DNA of 64,000 bases, taken from contig CAYWNA010000002.1 in the NCBI GenBank assembly GCA_964459305.1, positions 1 to 64,000 on the forward strand, read 5' to 3'. This document shows positions 37,770 through 46,321 of the stretch, one piece after another (the stretch's first letter is position 1; every line of letters starts with the position of its first letter). This stretch comes from CAYWNA01 sp964459305 (GTDB lineage Bacteria; Planctomycetota; Planctomycetia; Pirellulales; Pirellulaceae). The notes below the pieces were generated by a model that was not told the origin of the DNA, did not search any database, and was given only the letters and a program-made list of their open reading frames with translations. A program made the position numbers and the translations under genes.

Positions 37770-38138
37770 CTTGCCCGAAGTGTCGCTCCTCACCTCGGTA
37801 CGGTCGCCTCTCTACGGAGCAAGACTCATTTTCCTCGCAACTGACCGACTCCTTTCCTTCTTTCCTCGCCCATCTTCCCAGTCCACCCTAAGGCTACAGC
37901 CTTCGTGTCTGGTCGTTGGTCAGTCAGCCCCACCCGGACAGCCCTTGGCGGTGGCAGCCGTCCCTTCGCCGCCCGACACATGCCGGAGGCGATTTTTTGC
38001 CCGTTTACTTGCGAATTGGTGCCAAAGCGAATAAAACTGTGCTGGTGTGAACCCATCTTTCAGCACCTTACGTTGAAGGCTCACGGGCTGCGATTCACAT
38101 AACCCTGCAATCTCAAGACGAATGGAGTTTAGACACTG

Positions 38139-39386
38139 ATGAGCGAGTCAAGTATTGCCAAGACCGACAATGTTGGAAAAATCCTGGAACAGGCGTTGGA
38201 TGCAGGGAAAGGGCTGCTGCGACTAACCCCCACTTGGGTTCCTCGTAGCTTCCTCCATCCCGGTAAGCGCATCAAGTTGGCACCAACCGACTGGTATGCC
38301 CTGGGAGTGCATCGTGGCGGTATCGACGAGCGGTGGTTTGCCAGCACCACCGAAGCGATGAACGACAACCGCGCGGACGACGAAGGCCTCAGTTACTGCG
38401 TGTTCGAGGGCCAGCGGTTCCAGCTCAAGGATGCGGTCGCGGAGGCCGGTGCACGCGTTGTTGGCAAGGAGATGTTCGACCAATACCAGCGATGGCCGGT
38501 GTACTCGAAGTTCTTCGACAACATGGGCCCCATCCCGCATCACATGCACCAGTCGGCCGAATTCGCCAAGTTGACGAACCAAGAAGGCAAACCTGAGAGC
38601 TACTACTTCCCGCCGCAGCTGAACGCGGCCGAGAACCACTTCGACTACACGTTCATGGGCCTGGAGCCGGGCACCACCAAAGACGACGTTCGCAAATGCC
38701 TGGAGAACTGGAACAAGGGCGATAACGGGATTCTTGACTTGTCACGGGCGTATCGGTTGAAGCCAGGTACGGGCTGGCTGATTCCAGCCGGCGTGCTGCA
38801 TGCGCCGGGTTCGCTGTGCACCTATGAACCGCAATGGGGAAGCGACGTGTTTGGAATGTTCCAATCGATCGTCGAGGGACGCCAGGTGCCCTGGGACCTG
38901 CTGGTGAAGGACGTGCCGGAGGACAAGCATCAAGACCTGGACTTCATCATTAGCCAGCTCGATTGGGACAAAAACGTAGACCCGAATTTCAAGGACAGCA
39001 ACTACCTGGAGCCGATCGTCGATCCCAACCGATCCGGCGACGGCTACACCGACAAGTGGATCGACTACGGTCTGGTCGACGGCAAGCAGTTGTTCACGGC
39101 TAAAGAACTGACCGTCGAGCCGGGTGCGAAGTGTGTGCTGCAAGATCCCGGTGCCAGTGGATGGATCACCGTCCAGGGCAGCGGCCGGATGGGCGCCTTG
39201 CCGTTGCAGACGCCCGTGATGATCCGCTTCGGCGAGGAGCCGTGGGACGAGGTGTTCATCACACACGAGGCTGCCACCGCCGGCCTCGAAATCGAGAACA
39301 CCGGCGGCGAGCCTTTGGTGGGTCTACGCTACTTCGGCCCCGATGTGCACGACAACATGCCCAACGTGGGCGATTTCAGGAAGTAA
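38139..39386 (+). CDS. Cupin-fold sugar isomerase-like protein
   Basis: A 415-residue protein with a metal-site motif PIPHHMHQSAEFAKL, a second conserved strand GTGWLIPAGVLHAPGS, and a C-terminal jelly-roll (KELTVEPGAKCVLQD, GSGRMG). The layout resembles phosphomannose-isomerase-type double cupins, but the family cannot be fixed from sequence alone. It is the first gene of a three-gene operon with a TIM-barrel isomerase (38-base gap) and a Gfo/Idh/MocA dehydrogenase, which suggests it acts on the same sugar or keto-sugar. Confidence 0.7.
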   Translation: MSESSIAKTDNVGKILEQALDAGKGLLRLTPTWVPRSFLHPGKRIKLAPTDWYALGVHRGGIDERWFASTTEAMNDNRADDEGLSYCVFEGQRFQLKDAVAEAGARVVGKEMFDQYQRWPVYSKFFDNMGPIPHHMHQSAEFAKLTNQEGKPESYYFPPQLNAAENHFDYTFMGLEPGTTKDDVRKCLENWNKGDNGILDLSRAYRLKPGTGWLIPAGVLHAPGSLCTYEPQWGSDVFGMFQSIVEGRQVPWDLLVKDVPEDKHQDLDFIISQLDWDKNVDPNFKDSNYLEPIVDPNRSGDGYTDKWIDYGLVDGKQLFTAKELTVEPGAKCVLQDPGASGWITVQGSGRMGALPLQTPVMIRFGEEPWDEVFITHEAATAGLEIENTGGEPLVGLRYFGPDVHDNMPNVGDFRK

Positions 39387-39424
39387 GTGAATCAATGTAA
39401 CGTCAAGAAAGGACACCGTTACTG

Positions 39425-40480
39425 ATGAGCGAACATCCCAACAACTATCCCAAGCTCCACAACGCGGCTTGGCCGGGCTTGGTCGGCAAAGGTCCCGACG
39501 CAGACGAGCCAGCGATCGCTCTGGACGTGATGCTGGATTTGACTGCCGCCGCGGAGTTCGACGGCACCAAGTTCGATGGCTTTGACATCTTCCTGTATCA
39601 CCCGCACTTCGACATTGACGGCGGCGATGATGAGACCAAGCGACTTGCTGAAATGGCGCAGGCGCGGAATCTCGCAGTTGGCACGGTCGTGGCTCCGATT
39701 TACGGGGGTACCGGCGGCGGCTCGCCAATGGGCGACGCGGCGGCGAGGCAGGGTTTCATCGGGCAGGTGCGAAAGGCGTGCCGGGTTGGCCAATTGCTGC
39801 GCGAGATGGGTGTTCGCCCTGACGGCACCGTTCGGTTTGACACCGGCATCGATCCGGGATCTTGGTCGGAAGACCCAGACGGCAATACGAAGCTGATCGC
39901 CGAGACGTTTCGCGAGGCGTGCGACGTGGCCGAAGGTCACGGCGAACGGCTGTCTGCGGAAGGCGAAATCTGTTGGGGCGCCATGCACAGTTGGAAGGAG
40001 ATGGTCAAGCTGTTGGAGTTGGTCGATCGTCCGCAGACGCTCGGGTTCATGGCCGACATGGCGCACACGCTCTTGTACCTGCTGGGCTACAACGCGCCGG
40101 AGGCCCGCATCCTGCCCGATGAGTTCGACTGGGGTGATACCGAAACGCTGCAGGAGGGCCTGAAGACGCTTACGGCATCGCTTCGCACGTGGACGATCGA
40201 TTTCCACGTGGCTCAGAACGACGCGACGGTCCACGGCAGCGGGTCGCACGACAAGACGGGCCGCCACTGCCTGCCGAAAGATCCTAACGGCAAGCTGGAC
40301 ATCGTCCGCGATGCAGGCCACTGGCTCCGCGACGAAAGCGGCGAACTGACCAAGCAAATGCGGCACCTTTGCTGGGACGGCTGCATGTTCTCCAACGACG
40401 TAATGATGAAAGAAGATACTTGGAACAGTATTCTCGAAGCGATGCTCGCCGTCCGCGACGCGCACGGTTGGAGAGAATGA
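39425..40480 (+). CDS. Sugar phosphate isomerase/epimerase-like TIM barrel
   Basis: A 351-residue xylose-isomerase-like TIM barrel. Metal-site acidic and histidine residues are seen in FDIFLYHPHFDIDGGDDE, ERLSAEGEICWGAMHSW, LGFMADMAHTLLY and TWTIDFHVAQND. Such proteins isomerise or epimerise sugars and keto-sugars; the substrate is unknown. It sits between the cupin isomerase-like gene and the Gfo/Idh/MocA dehydrogenase with gaps of 38 and 44 bases, so an operon for one sugar pathway is likely. Confidence 0.83.
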   Translation: MSEHPNNYPKLHNAAWPGLVGKGPDADEPAIALDVMLDLTAAAEFDGTKFDGFDIFLYHPHFDIDGGDDETKRLAEMAQARNLAVGTVVAPIYGGTGGGSPMGDAAARQGFIGQVRKACRVGQLLREMGVRPDGTVRFDTGIDPGSWSEDPDGNTKLIAETFREACDVAEGHGERLSAEGEICWGAMHSWKEMVKLLELVDRPQTLGFMADMAHTLLYLLGYNAPEARILPDEFDWGDTETLQEGLKTLTASLRTWTIDFHVAQNDATVHGSGSHDKTGRHCLPKDPNGKLDIVRDAGHWLRDESGELTKQMRHLCWDGCMFSNDVMMKEDTWNSILEAMLAVRDAHGWRE

Positions 40481-40524
40481 CCAGGGACCAAGCACCAACA
40501 GAAACGACTTAGCGAGGACAAACG

Positions 40525-41670
40525 ATGGCGAAAAAGCAACTGAACGTGGGCCTGATTGGCTATGGTTTCATGGGACGGACCCATTCGAACGCGTATCGAG
40601 AAGTGGGCAACTTTTTCGATCTTGAGTACCGGCCGGTGTTGAAGACGGTCTGCGGCCTGGTCGAGGAAGAGGCCAAGGCGTTTGCCGATACTTGGGGCTA
40701 TGAATCGCATTGCACCGACTGGAAGCAGGTCATCGAGGACAAGAATATCGACGTGGTCGACATTTGCGTACCGAACAACGTACATGCGGAGATCGCTATT
40801 GCGGCGGCCGAGGCGGGCAAGGCGATCCTGTGCGAGAAGCCGCTGGCCTTGGATACCCCGCAAGCGGAAGGGATGGTGAAAGCGGTCGAGGCTGCGGGCG
40901 TGGCGAACATGGTTTCGTTCAACTACCGCCGTGTGCCCGCTGTGACCCTAGCCAAGCGGCTCATCGAAGAAGGCCGGCTCGGCAAGATCTTCCACTATCG
41001 TGGCCAGTTCTTGCAGGACTGGACTATTTCGGCCGACGTACCGCAGGGCGGCATGGCGACGTGGCGGCTGGACGTCAAAGCGGCCGGCTCCGGCGTCGTC
41101 GGCGACTTGCTCGCCCATTGCATCGACACGGCGATGTGGCACAACGGGCCCATCACCAAGGTGAACGCGTTGACTGAGACCTTCATCAAGGAACGCAAGC
41201 ACGCCGAGACGGGCGAAGTTCAACCGGTCGGCATTGACGACGCTTGCACGTTCTTCTGCCGATTCGACAACGGCTCGCTCGGCAATTTCGAATCGACTCG
41301 ATACGCCCGCGGCCACAAGGCACTGTTTACCTTCGAGATCAACGGCGAAAACGCATCGATCGCGTGGGACCTTCACGATCTACACCGCTTGGCTTGGTTC
41401 GACCACCGCGACGAAGGCAAATTGCGCGGCTGGCGTTCCATCCACGTATCGGATCATGGAGGCGAGCAACCGTACATGGAGAATTGGTGGGTGCCCGGCC
41501 TGCAGATCGGCTATGCCGAGTCGTTCGTTCACCAGGTTTACGAATTTCTAAGCGGAATGGCCAAGGGTGAACTGGCCGCACCCACGTTCCGGGACGCACT
41601 CGACACGCAAAGGGTCTGCGACGCGGTACTAGAAAGCGGCAGGACAGGCCAGTGGGTGGATGTAGGGTAG
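40525..41670 (+). CDS. Gfo/Idh/MocA family oxidoreductase (cytosolic)
   Basis: A 381-residue NAD(P)-dependent sugar or polyol dehydrogenase. The Rossmann motif VGLIGYGFMGRTH lies at the start, EKP in ILCEKPLALDTP, and the catalytic-type histidine in GDLLAHCIDTAMWH. It has no Tat leader, unlike the other two family members in the window, so it should act in the cytosol. It ends a three-gene sugar operon, with a terminator 31 bases past its stop. Confidence 0.93.
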   Translation: MAKKQLNVGLIGYGFMGRTHSNAYREVGNFFDLEYRPVLKTVCGLVEEEAKAFADTWGYESHCTDWKQVIEDKNIDVVDICVPNNVHAEIAIAAAEAGKAILCEKPLALDTPQAEGMVKAVEAAGVANMVSFNYRRVPAVTLAKRLIEEGRLGKIFHYRGQFLQDWTISADVPQGGMATWRLDVKAAGSGVVGDLLAHCIDTAMWHNGPITKVNALTETFIKERKHAETGEVQPVGIDDACTFFCRFDNGSLGNFESTRYARGHKALFTFEINGENASIAWDLHDLHRLAWFDHRDEGKLRGWRSIHVSDHGGEQPYMENWWVPGLQIGYAESFVHQVYEFLSGMAKGELAAPTFRDALDTQRVCDAVLESGRTGQWVDVG

Positions 41671-41700
41671 TCTCTCAATTCACTTCGCTCACAAATCAAA

Positions 41701-41742
41701 AAACGGCATGGGCAAATCGATTGTCCATGCCGTTTCTTGTTT
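41701..41742 (+). terminator. Rho-independent terminator after the sugar operon
   Basis: Arms AAACGGCATGGGCAA and TTGTCCATGCCGTTT pair at 14 of 15 positions around a five-base loop, followed by CTTGTTT. It separates the sugar operon from the oxidoreductase/aconitase X operon starting at 41881. Confidence 0.85.
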
Positions 41743-41880
41743 GGACGATTCGCACGGCTCCAGTTCTCCGCACCTCGTCGGCTAGGGATCGTCAGCGATA
41801 CCCGGCTCCAGTAGAATATCCTCTTCACCTTGGAATTCGCCTTCCGTACCGCCCCTAGAAGACGAGGAAGGATCTTGCTC

Positions 41881-44001
41881 ATGACGCATCAACACTATCC
41901 CCATCTGTTCAGCCCGATTCGTATCGGGAACTTCGAGGCTCCGAACCGGATTTGCCACGTGCCTACCGATATCAGTTCGGCCAATGCCGACGGTTCGGTG
42001 AACCAACGGGTGATCACGTACCACGAGCAGATCGCTAAAGGTGGCTGCGGGTTCATCATTGTCGGGGCTTCGACGCCGGACCGGGCAACGGGCCGCCCGA
42101 CCGTGACGTGCATTTCGGTAGACGAAGATCCCTTGATTCCGGGCCTTGCTGAATTGGCCGAAGCGATGCACCGCCACGGGGCCAAATGCACGGTGCAGAT
42201 TCAGCATCCCGGGCGTCAAGCGGCGTGGCCACGAAAGGGACTGATGTCGGCCAGTGACCAACTCGTGGACATCCCGGGGTCAGCCGGTCACGAAGTGGTT
42301 TATGCCGAAGAGATGGCCAAAGGGAAATCGATTCGGGCCATGACGATCGAGGAGATCTACGATTTGGTCGAACGGTTCGCCGAAGGCGCGTGGCGCGTAC
42401 AGCAGGCCGGATTTGATTGCGTGGAACTGCACGGTGCCCATGGCTACTTGATCGCCCAGTTCATGAGTCCCTTCGTGAACAAGCGAAACGACCGCTTCGG
42501 CGGCAGTTTCATCAACCGGATGCTCTTTCTGCTGGAGATCGTCAACCGTATTAAGCACAAGTGCGGTCCCGACTTTCCCATCGGTGTACGCTATTCGGGC
42601 GAGGAATGGATCGAAGGCGCAAGGACATTGGACGAAAGTGTCAAGGTCGCGCAGCTTCTTGAAGAACATGGTGTCGCCTTTGTTGACATCAGCGCGGGCA
42701 TTTTTGAGGCCCCGGCCACTGTCATGGATCCGATCTATTATCAGCAGGGCTGGAACACGTACACGGCGGAAGAAATCAAGAAGCACGTATCAATACCTGT
42801 GATCACCAGCCACACGCTGCGGGATCCGATTTACTGCGAGCAGATCCTGGCGGAAGGCAAGGCCGATCTGGTCGGCTTGTCGCGGCAGATGATCGCCGAT
42901 CCGTATTGGGGCAACAAGGCGTACGCAGGCAAGAGGGAAGAGATACGCAGATGTATTTCGTGCCTGGTCGGTTGTTGGCAGGAATCGTTGATGATCAGGC
43001 GGCACATGCGGTGTGCCATCAATCCAGCGGTCGGTGATGAGCGGTTCATTCATCTTACGCCAGCGGAGACTTCGTGCAAAGTTGCCGTCGTGGGCGGTGG
43101 GCCGGCGGGGATGGAAGCCGCTCGAATCGCCACGCTCCGCGGACACAAAGTGACAATCTTCGAAAAGACGGGCGAGTTGGGTGGAGCCATTCTCTACTGC
43201 TGTTCCGTGTCATGCAAACAGAAGATGCGCTGGTACGCGGACTGGCTGCGAGGCCAGATCGAAAAGCTCGATGTCGAAGTTCGCTACCGCTGCGCCCCAG
43301 GCGTCGATGACTTGCGCGAGTTCGATGCCGTGATCGTCGCCACCGGAGGCAAGGTCGCACGGCCGGAGGTTCCCGGCATCGACTTGCCGTTGGTAACCAC
43401 GTTCGAAGACGTGCTCCGCTGTCGGCTCGAAACGTGCAAATTCCATCCGGAGGACAAAGCACTGCCATTGGATTACGGCGGATCGGTGCTCATTTGGGGC
43501 GATCACTTCGGGGCTGCCGATGCGGCCGAGAAGTTGGCCGGCGATGGCAGGAAGGTATATGTCGTAACCGAGAATCGCGACTTCGCCGAGTGGATGGAAC
43601 CATGTCACAAGGACGTGATGATGAAACGCTTTGCATGCGGCAATGGCGAGGGCTTGACGGATGAAGCATTCAAGCAACCGGTAACCGTAATCGCCAATTC
43701 GACGGTCGTTGAGATCAAGGCCAACGGCGAGGTCACCCTGATGGACAACGAATTCCGGAAGTCCAGCTTGAAGGTAGACCATGTCGTGCTGGCCAACGTT
43801 GAACCAGGCGAGGGCCCATTCGAACCGTTGCTCGAAGCCGGACTCCCGGTCACGAAAATCGGCGACGCACAACGCGTCCGCAATTTGCGCGCCGCCGTAA
43901 CCGAAGGTGCCAACGCTGGCTTGACGTTGGACGAGGGCCTTACCATGAATGGAAACCGTACCATGATCTCGAAGCTACCCACCGAGGTCCGGTTGGCATA
44001 G
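41881..44001 (+). CDS. FMN/4Fe-4S/FAD oxidoreductase (2,4-dienoyl-CoA reductase / TMADH family)
   Basis: A 706-residue multidomain flavoprotein. The N-terminal TIM barrel binds FMN (FSPIRIGNFEAPNRICHVP, HGAHGYLIAQFMSP). A cysteine cluster CISCLVGCWQ with a later cysteine (MRCAINP) would bind 4Fe-4S. The C-terminal FAD and NAD(P) domains begin at VAVVGGGPAGMEAARIA. Family members include dienoyl-CoA reductases, trimethylamine or histamine dehydrogenases and N-methylproline demethylases. The substrate here is not readable. The start at 41881 matches the family; the frame runs back to 41830. It lies 26 bases before the aconitase X genes, probably in one operon. Confidence 0.9.
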   Translation: MTHQHYPHLFSPIRIGNFEAPNRICHVPTDISSANADGSVNQRVITYHEQIAKGGCGFIIVGASTPDRATGRPTVTCISVDEDPLIPGLAELAEAMHRHGAKCTVQIQHPGRQAAWPRKGLMSASDQLVDIPGSAGHEVVYAEEMAKGKSIRAMTIEEIYDLVERFAEGAWRVQQAGFDCVELHGAHGYLIAQFMSPFVNKRNDRFGGSFINRMLFLLEIVNRIKHKCGPDFPIGVRYSGEEWIEGARTLDESVKVAQLLEEHGVAFVDISAGIFEAPATVMDPIYYQQGWNTYTAEEIKKHVSIPVITSHTLRDPIYCEQILAEGKADLVGLSRQMIADPYWGNKAYAGKREEIRRCISCLVGCWQESLMIRRHMRCAINPAVGDERFIHLTPAETSCKVAVVGGGPAGMEAARIATLRGHKVTIFEKTGELGGAILYCCSVSCKQKMRWYADWLRGQIEKLDVEVRYRCAPGVDDLREFDAVIVATGGKVARPEVPGIDLPLVTTFEDVLRCRLETCKFHPEDKALPLDYGGSVLIWGDHFGAADAAEKLAGDGRKVYVVTENRDFAEWMEPCHKDVMMKRFACGNGEGLTDEAFKQPVTVIANSTVVEIKANGEVTLMDNEFRKSSLKVDHVVLANVEPGEGPFEPLLEAGLPVTKIGDAQRVRNLRAAVTEGANAGLTLDEGLTMNGNRTMISKLPTEVRLA

Positions 44002-44027
44002 CCTCGCTCGATACGAGGAAATCACCA

Positions 44028-45281
44028 ATGGAACTGACCGACAGACAACAACAAATCCTCGATGGTTCCGATGGGCCGTTTCTGGCCAAATGCATGCGAT
44101 GGCTGGTTGAATGGGGCGAGGCCATGGGCTCGCGGCAGCTTGTTCCGTGCACCAACACGCATGCTCTGGTGACGGTGCCGGGGAACTTGGTGCAGGGCGC
44201 GGGACAGAGGCCGCTGGAGCACACGATGGCCCTGCTTCGGTCCACATGCCAGCACTGCGTGGCTTGCCATAGCACCGTACACACCACGTTTGCCCACGAG
44301 GAACAGTACGACGAAATAGAAATGCCGGCCGATCAGGTGGCCGCGCAGCAAGAGGTCATGGAATTGGCCTCGAAGGCTGGGTTTCTGATGACACATACGT
44401 GCGCACCATACGTGGTCGGCAACGTGCCGTTGAAAGGCGAGGTATGCGCCTGGACCGAGTCGTCGGCAGTCGTCTACGCCAACTCGATTCTTGGCGCCCG
44501 TACGACCCGGCATGGGACCGAGAGCGCGATCGCGGCGGCGCTGCTTGGCGTGGTGCCCGAGTTCGGCGTGCTGCTGGATGAGAATCGCAAGGCGACGCTG
44601 CAGGTCGACGTGGCCGCTCCGCTCCGCTCGACGACCGACTGGGGCGCACTGGGCTACTTCACGGGCAAACTGGCTGGCCTGCACATACCGGTGTTCAACG
44701 ATGCACCGCGGCCTTCGCAGAACGATGCCAAACAGCTTTGTGCTGCGCTGGCCTCGGGCGGGGGCGTGACCATGTGTCACATCGCTAGAGTAACGCCGGA
44801 AGCGGCGACGCTGGAAGAAGCCCTTGGCAACCGCCCGCCGAGGATGCGTGTTACATTTGGCGAGCGGGAACTGCGCGACTCCTATCAGCAGCTTCGCAAT
44901 CACACCGGCGACGAGATTGACACGGTCATTCTAGGTTGTCCGCATGCGTCGTTTCAAGAGGTTGCGCAAATTGCCTCGTATTTGAGAGGAAAGAAACTGG
45001 CCGACGGTGTCCGGCTTTGGGTGTGCATGGCGTACGCCACGCGGGCAGCAGCCGAACGCGTTGGCTTTGCCGACGCGATTAAGCAGGCTGGCGGATACCT
45101 TTTTATTGACACTTGCCCCACCAATTCGATGCTTGTCGACGCCAAGAGAATCGTCACGGCCGGCTTCAAACAGGCGCACTATGCTCGGGGCATGATCGGG
45201 GCTGAGGTGATCGTCGACAATACAGAGGCTTGCCTTAACGCCGCGATGACAGGGAGATGGACGGATGGCGGAACAAATTGA
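44028..45281 (+). CDS. Aconitase X catalytic (large) subunit
   Basis: A 417-residue aconitase X large subunit (DUF521 family). The conserved stretch THTCAPYVVGN, then CAWTESSAVVYANSILGART, and the cysteine-containing STCQHCVAC are present. Known bacterial aconitase X enzymes are cis-3-hydroxy-L-proline dehydratases, and archaeal ones act on mevalonate 5-phosphate. It overlaps the small subunit by 17 bases, showing tight coupling. The flavoprotein upstream in the same operon suggests the dehydration product is then reduced or oxidised. The substrate is an open question. Confidence 0.92.
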   Translation: MELTDRQQQILDGSDGPFLAKCMRWLVEWGEAMGSRQLVPCTNTHALVTVPGNLVQGAGQRPLEHTMALLRSTCQHCVACHSTVHTTFAHEEQYDEIEMPADQVAAQQEVMELASKAGFLMTHTCAPYVVGNVPLKGEVCAWTESSAVVYANSILGARTTRHGTESAIAAALLGVVPEFGVLLDENRKATLQVDVAAPLRSTTDWGALGYFTGKLAGLHIPVFNDAPRPSQNDAKQLCAALASGGGVTMCHIARVTPEAATLEEALGNRPPRMRVTFGERELRDSYQQLRNHTGDEIDTVILGCPHASFQEVAQIASYLRGKKLADGVRLWVCMAYATRAAAERVGFADAIKQAGGYLFIDTCPTNSMLVDAKRIVTAGFKQAHYARGMIGAEVIVDNTEACLNAAMTGRWTDGGTN

Positions 45282-45684
45282 AATCCGATGTCGAGGATTG
45301 GTCAAAGGAAGGGCCGAAGGCGAGGCGCTGGTCGCTCCGGCCACGCTATCGTTCTGGGGCGAGGTCGATCCGATGAGCGGACGGATCATCGCTCGCGGTC
45401 ATCCCTTGGAAGGCGAATCCTTGGGCGGCAAGGTCCTTGTGATCCATTCCACCAAGGGCTCCTCGGCCACGCCGCTGGTCATGGGTCTGGCCCATCAGGA
45501 AGGAAATGCGCCGAAAGCGCTGGTTAACACCGATGTCGATTGTCTAGCGGTACTCGGCTGCGTCGTTAACCAGATCCCCATGGTGACCGATCTAAAACAA
45601 GATCCCTTCGAAGCAATCGAGACCGGCGACCATGTGGTCGTCGACGCCGGCGAAGAGAGAATCGTGGTGACGAAGAGAGCATAG
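45265..45684 (+). CDS. Aconitase X swivel-domain (small) subunit
   Basis: A 139-residue DUF126-type swivel domain. It shows GRAEGEALVAPATLSFWGEVDP, the turn GHPLEGESLGGKVLVI, and the substrate-binding serine region STKGSSATPLV. It pairs with the large subunit that overlaps it upstream. In many genomes the two are fused; here they are separate. A palindromic repeat follows the stop. Confidence 0.92.
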   Translation: MAEQIEIRCRGLVKGRAEGEALVAPATLSFWGEVDPMSGRIIARGHPLEGESLGGKVLVIHSTKGSSATPLVMGLAHQEGNAPKALVNTDVDCLAVLGCVVNQIPMVTDLKQDPFEAIETGDHVVVDAGEERIVVTKRA

Positions 45685-45735
45685 ACGTTCAACTGTCAGA
45701 ATGGCCGCGAAGGCAGCCCCGGCTTAGCCGGTATC

Positions 45736-45815
45736 GTTTAACCGCGACCCGCCAGGGGAGCGCGAGGGTAACTGCAGTCGTTCGGTCGCGCTTCCCTGGC
45801 GGGTCGCGGTCAAAC
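45736..45815. repeat. Large hairpin repeat (ACCGCGACCCGCCAGGG family)
   Basis: Thirty-base arms (45736-45765 and 45786-45815) pair at 28 positions around a 20-base loop. The arm contains ACCGCGACCCGCCAGGG. It lies between aconitase X and a membrane protein gene. With no T-tract it is more likely a dispersed repeat than a terminator, though it could slow transcription. Confidence 0.7.
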
Positions 45816-45850
45816 GAGAAGACAAACACAAATCGCAAACAGCGAAAGGC

Positions 45851-46321
45851 ATGCGGAATCAAAACGTGAGTACTTCACAAGAAACCCAGTCCACTGCCCC
45901 GTATCGAAAGCTGAAACGCGGTCGTGTACTGAACATCGGCTTCCGCACGGCTCACATCGGCGTGACTGGGATCCTGTTTGGCGGACACGTCTTCGATGTC
46001 CCCAAAGACCGGCTTCTGATGTGGCTGGGCCTAAGCATTCTGACCGGCGCGGCCTTGGTTGCGGTCGAAGCGTATCCGCGCCTGCGGTGGTTCTATCAGG
46101 GCCGCGGCGCGGCTGTCATGGGCAAGATGCTACTGCTTTGCCTCATTCCTTGGCTATGGGACTATCGCGTGCCCATCTTGGCCGTTGTGATGGTCATCGC
46201 ATCGGTCGGCTCACATATGCCGGCGCGTTTCCGATATTACTCGTTCTTGCACGGGCGTGTGCTGAACGAGTCGGAAAACGCGGCGGCATCCAAGCCCGCG
46301 AACGGAACCCAACAATCCTAG
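45851..46321 (+). CDS. Hypothetical multi-pass membrane protein
   Basis: A 156-residue protein with three or four hydrophobic segments (GILFGGHVF region, LMWLGLSILTGAALVAV, MLLLCLIPWLWDY, PILAVVMVIASVG) and hydrophilic ends. No named family recognised. The stop overlaps that of the convergent sigma factor gene in a shared CTAG. Confidence 0.75.
   Translation: MRNQNVSTSQETQSTAPYRKLKRGRVLNIGFRTAHIGVTGILFGGHVFDVPKDRLLMWLGLSILTGAALVAVEAYPRLRWFYQGRGAAVMGKMLLLCLIPWLWDYRVPILAVVMVIASVGSHMPARFRYYSFLHGRVLNESENAAASKPANGTQQS

Larger units (their letters stand above)
37385..38138. other. Long intergenic region with repeat E, a strong terminator and a leader
   Basis: The 754 bases hold repeat copy E, a strong hairpin-plus-T-tract at 37735-37769, and about 370 bases of leader before the sugar-isomerase operon. 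No protein-like frame of useful size is seen. The stretch between repeat E and the terminator could encode a small RNA. Confidence 0.5.
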
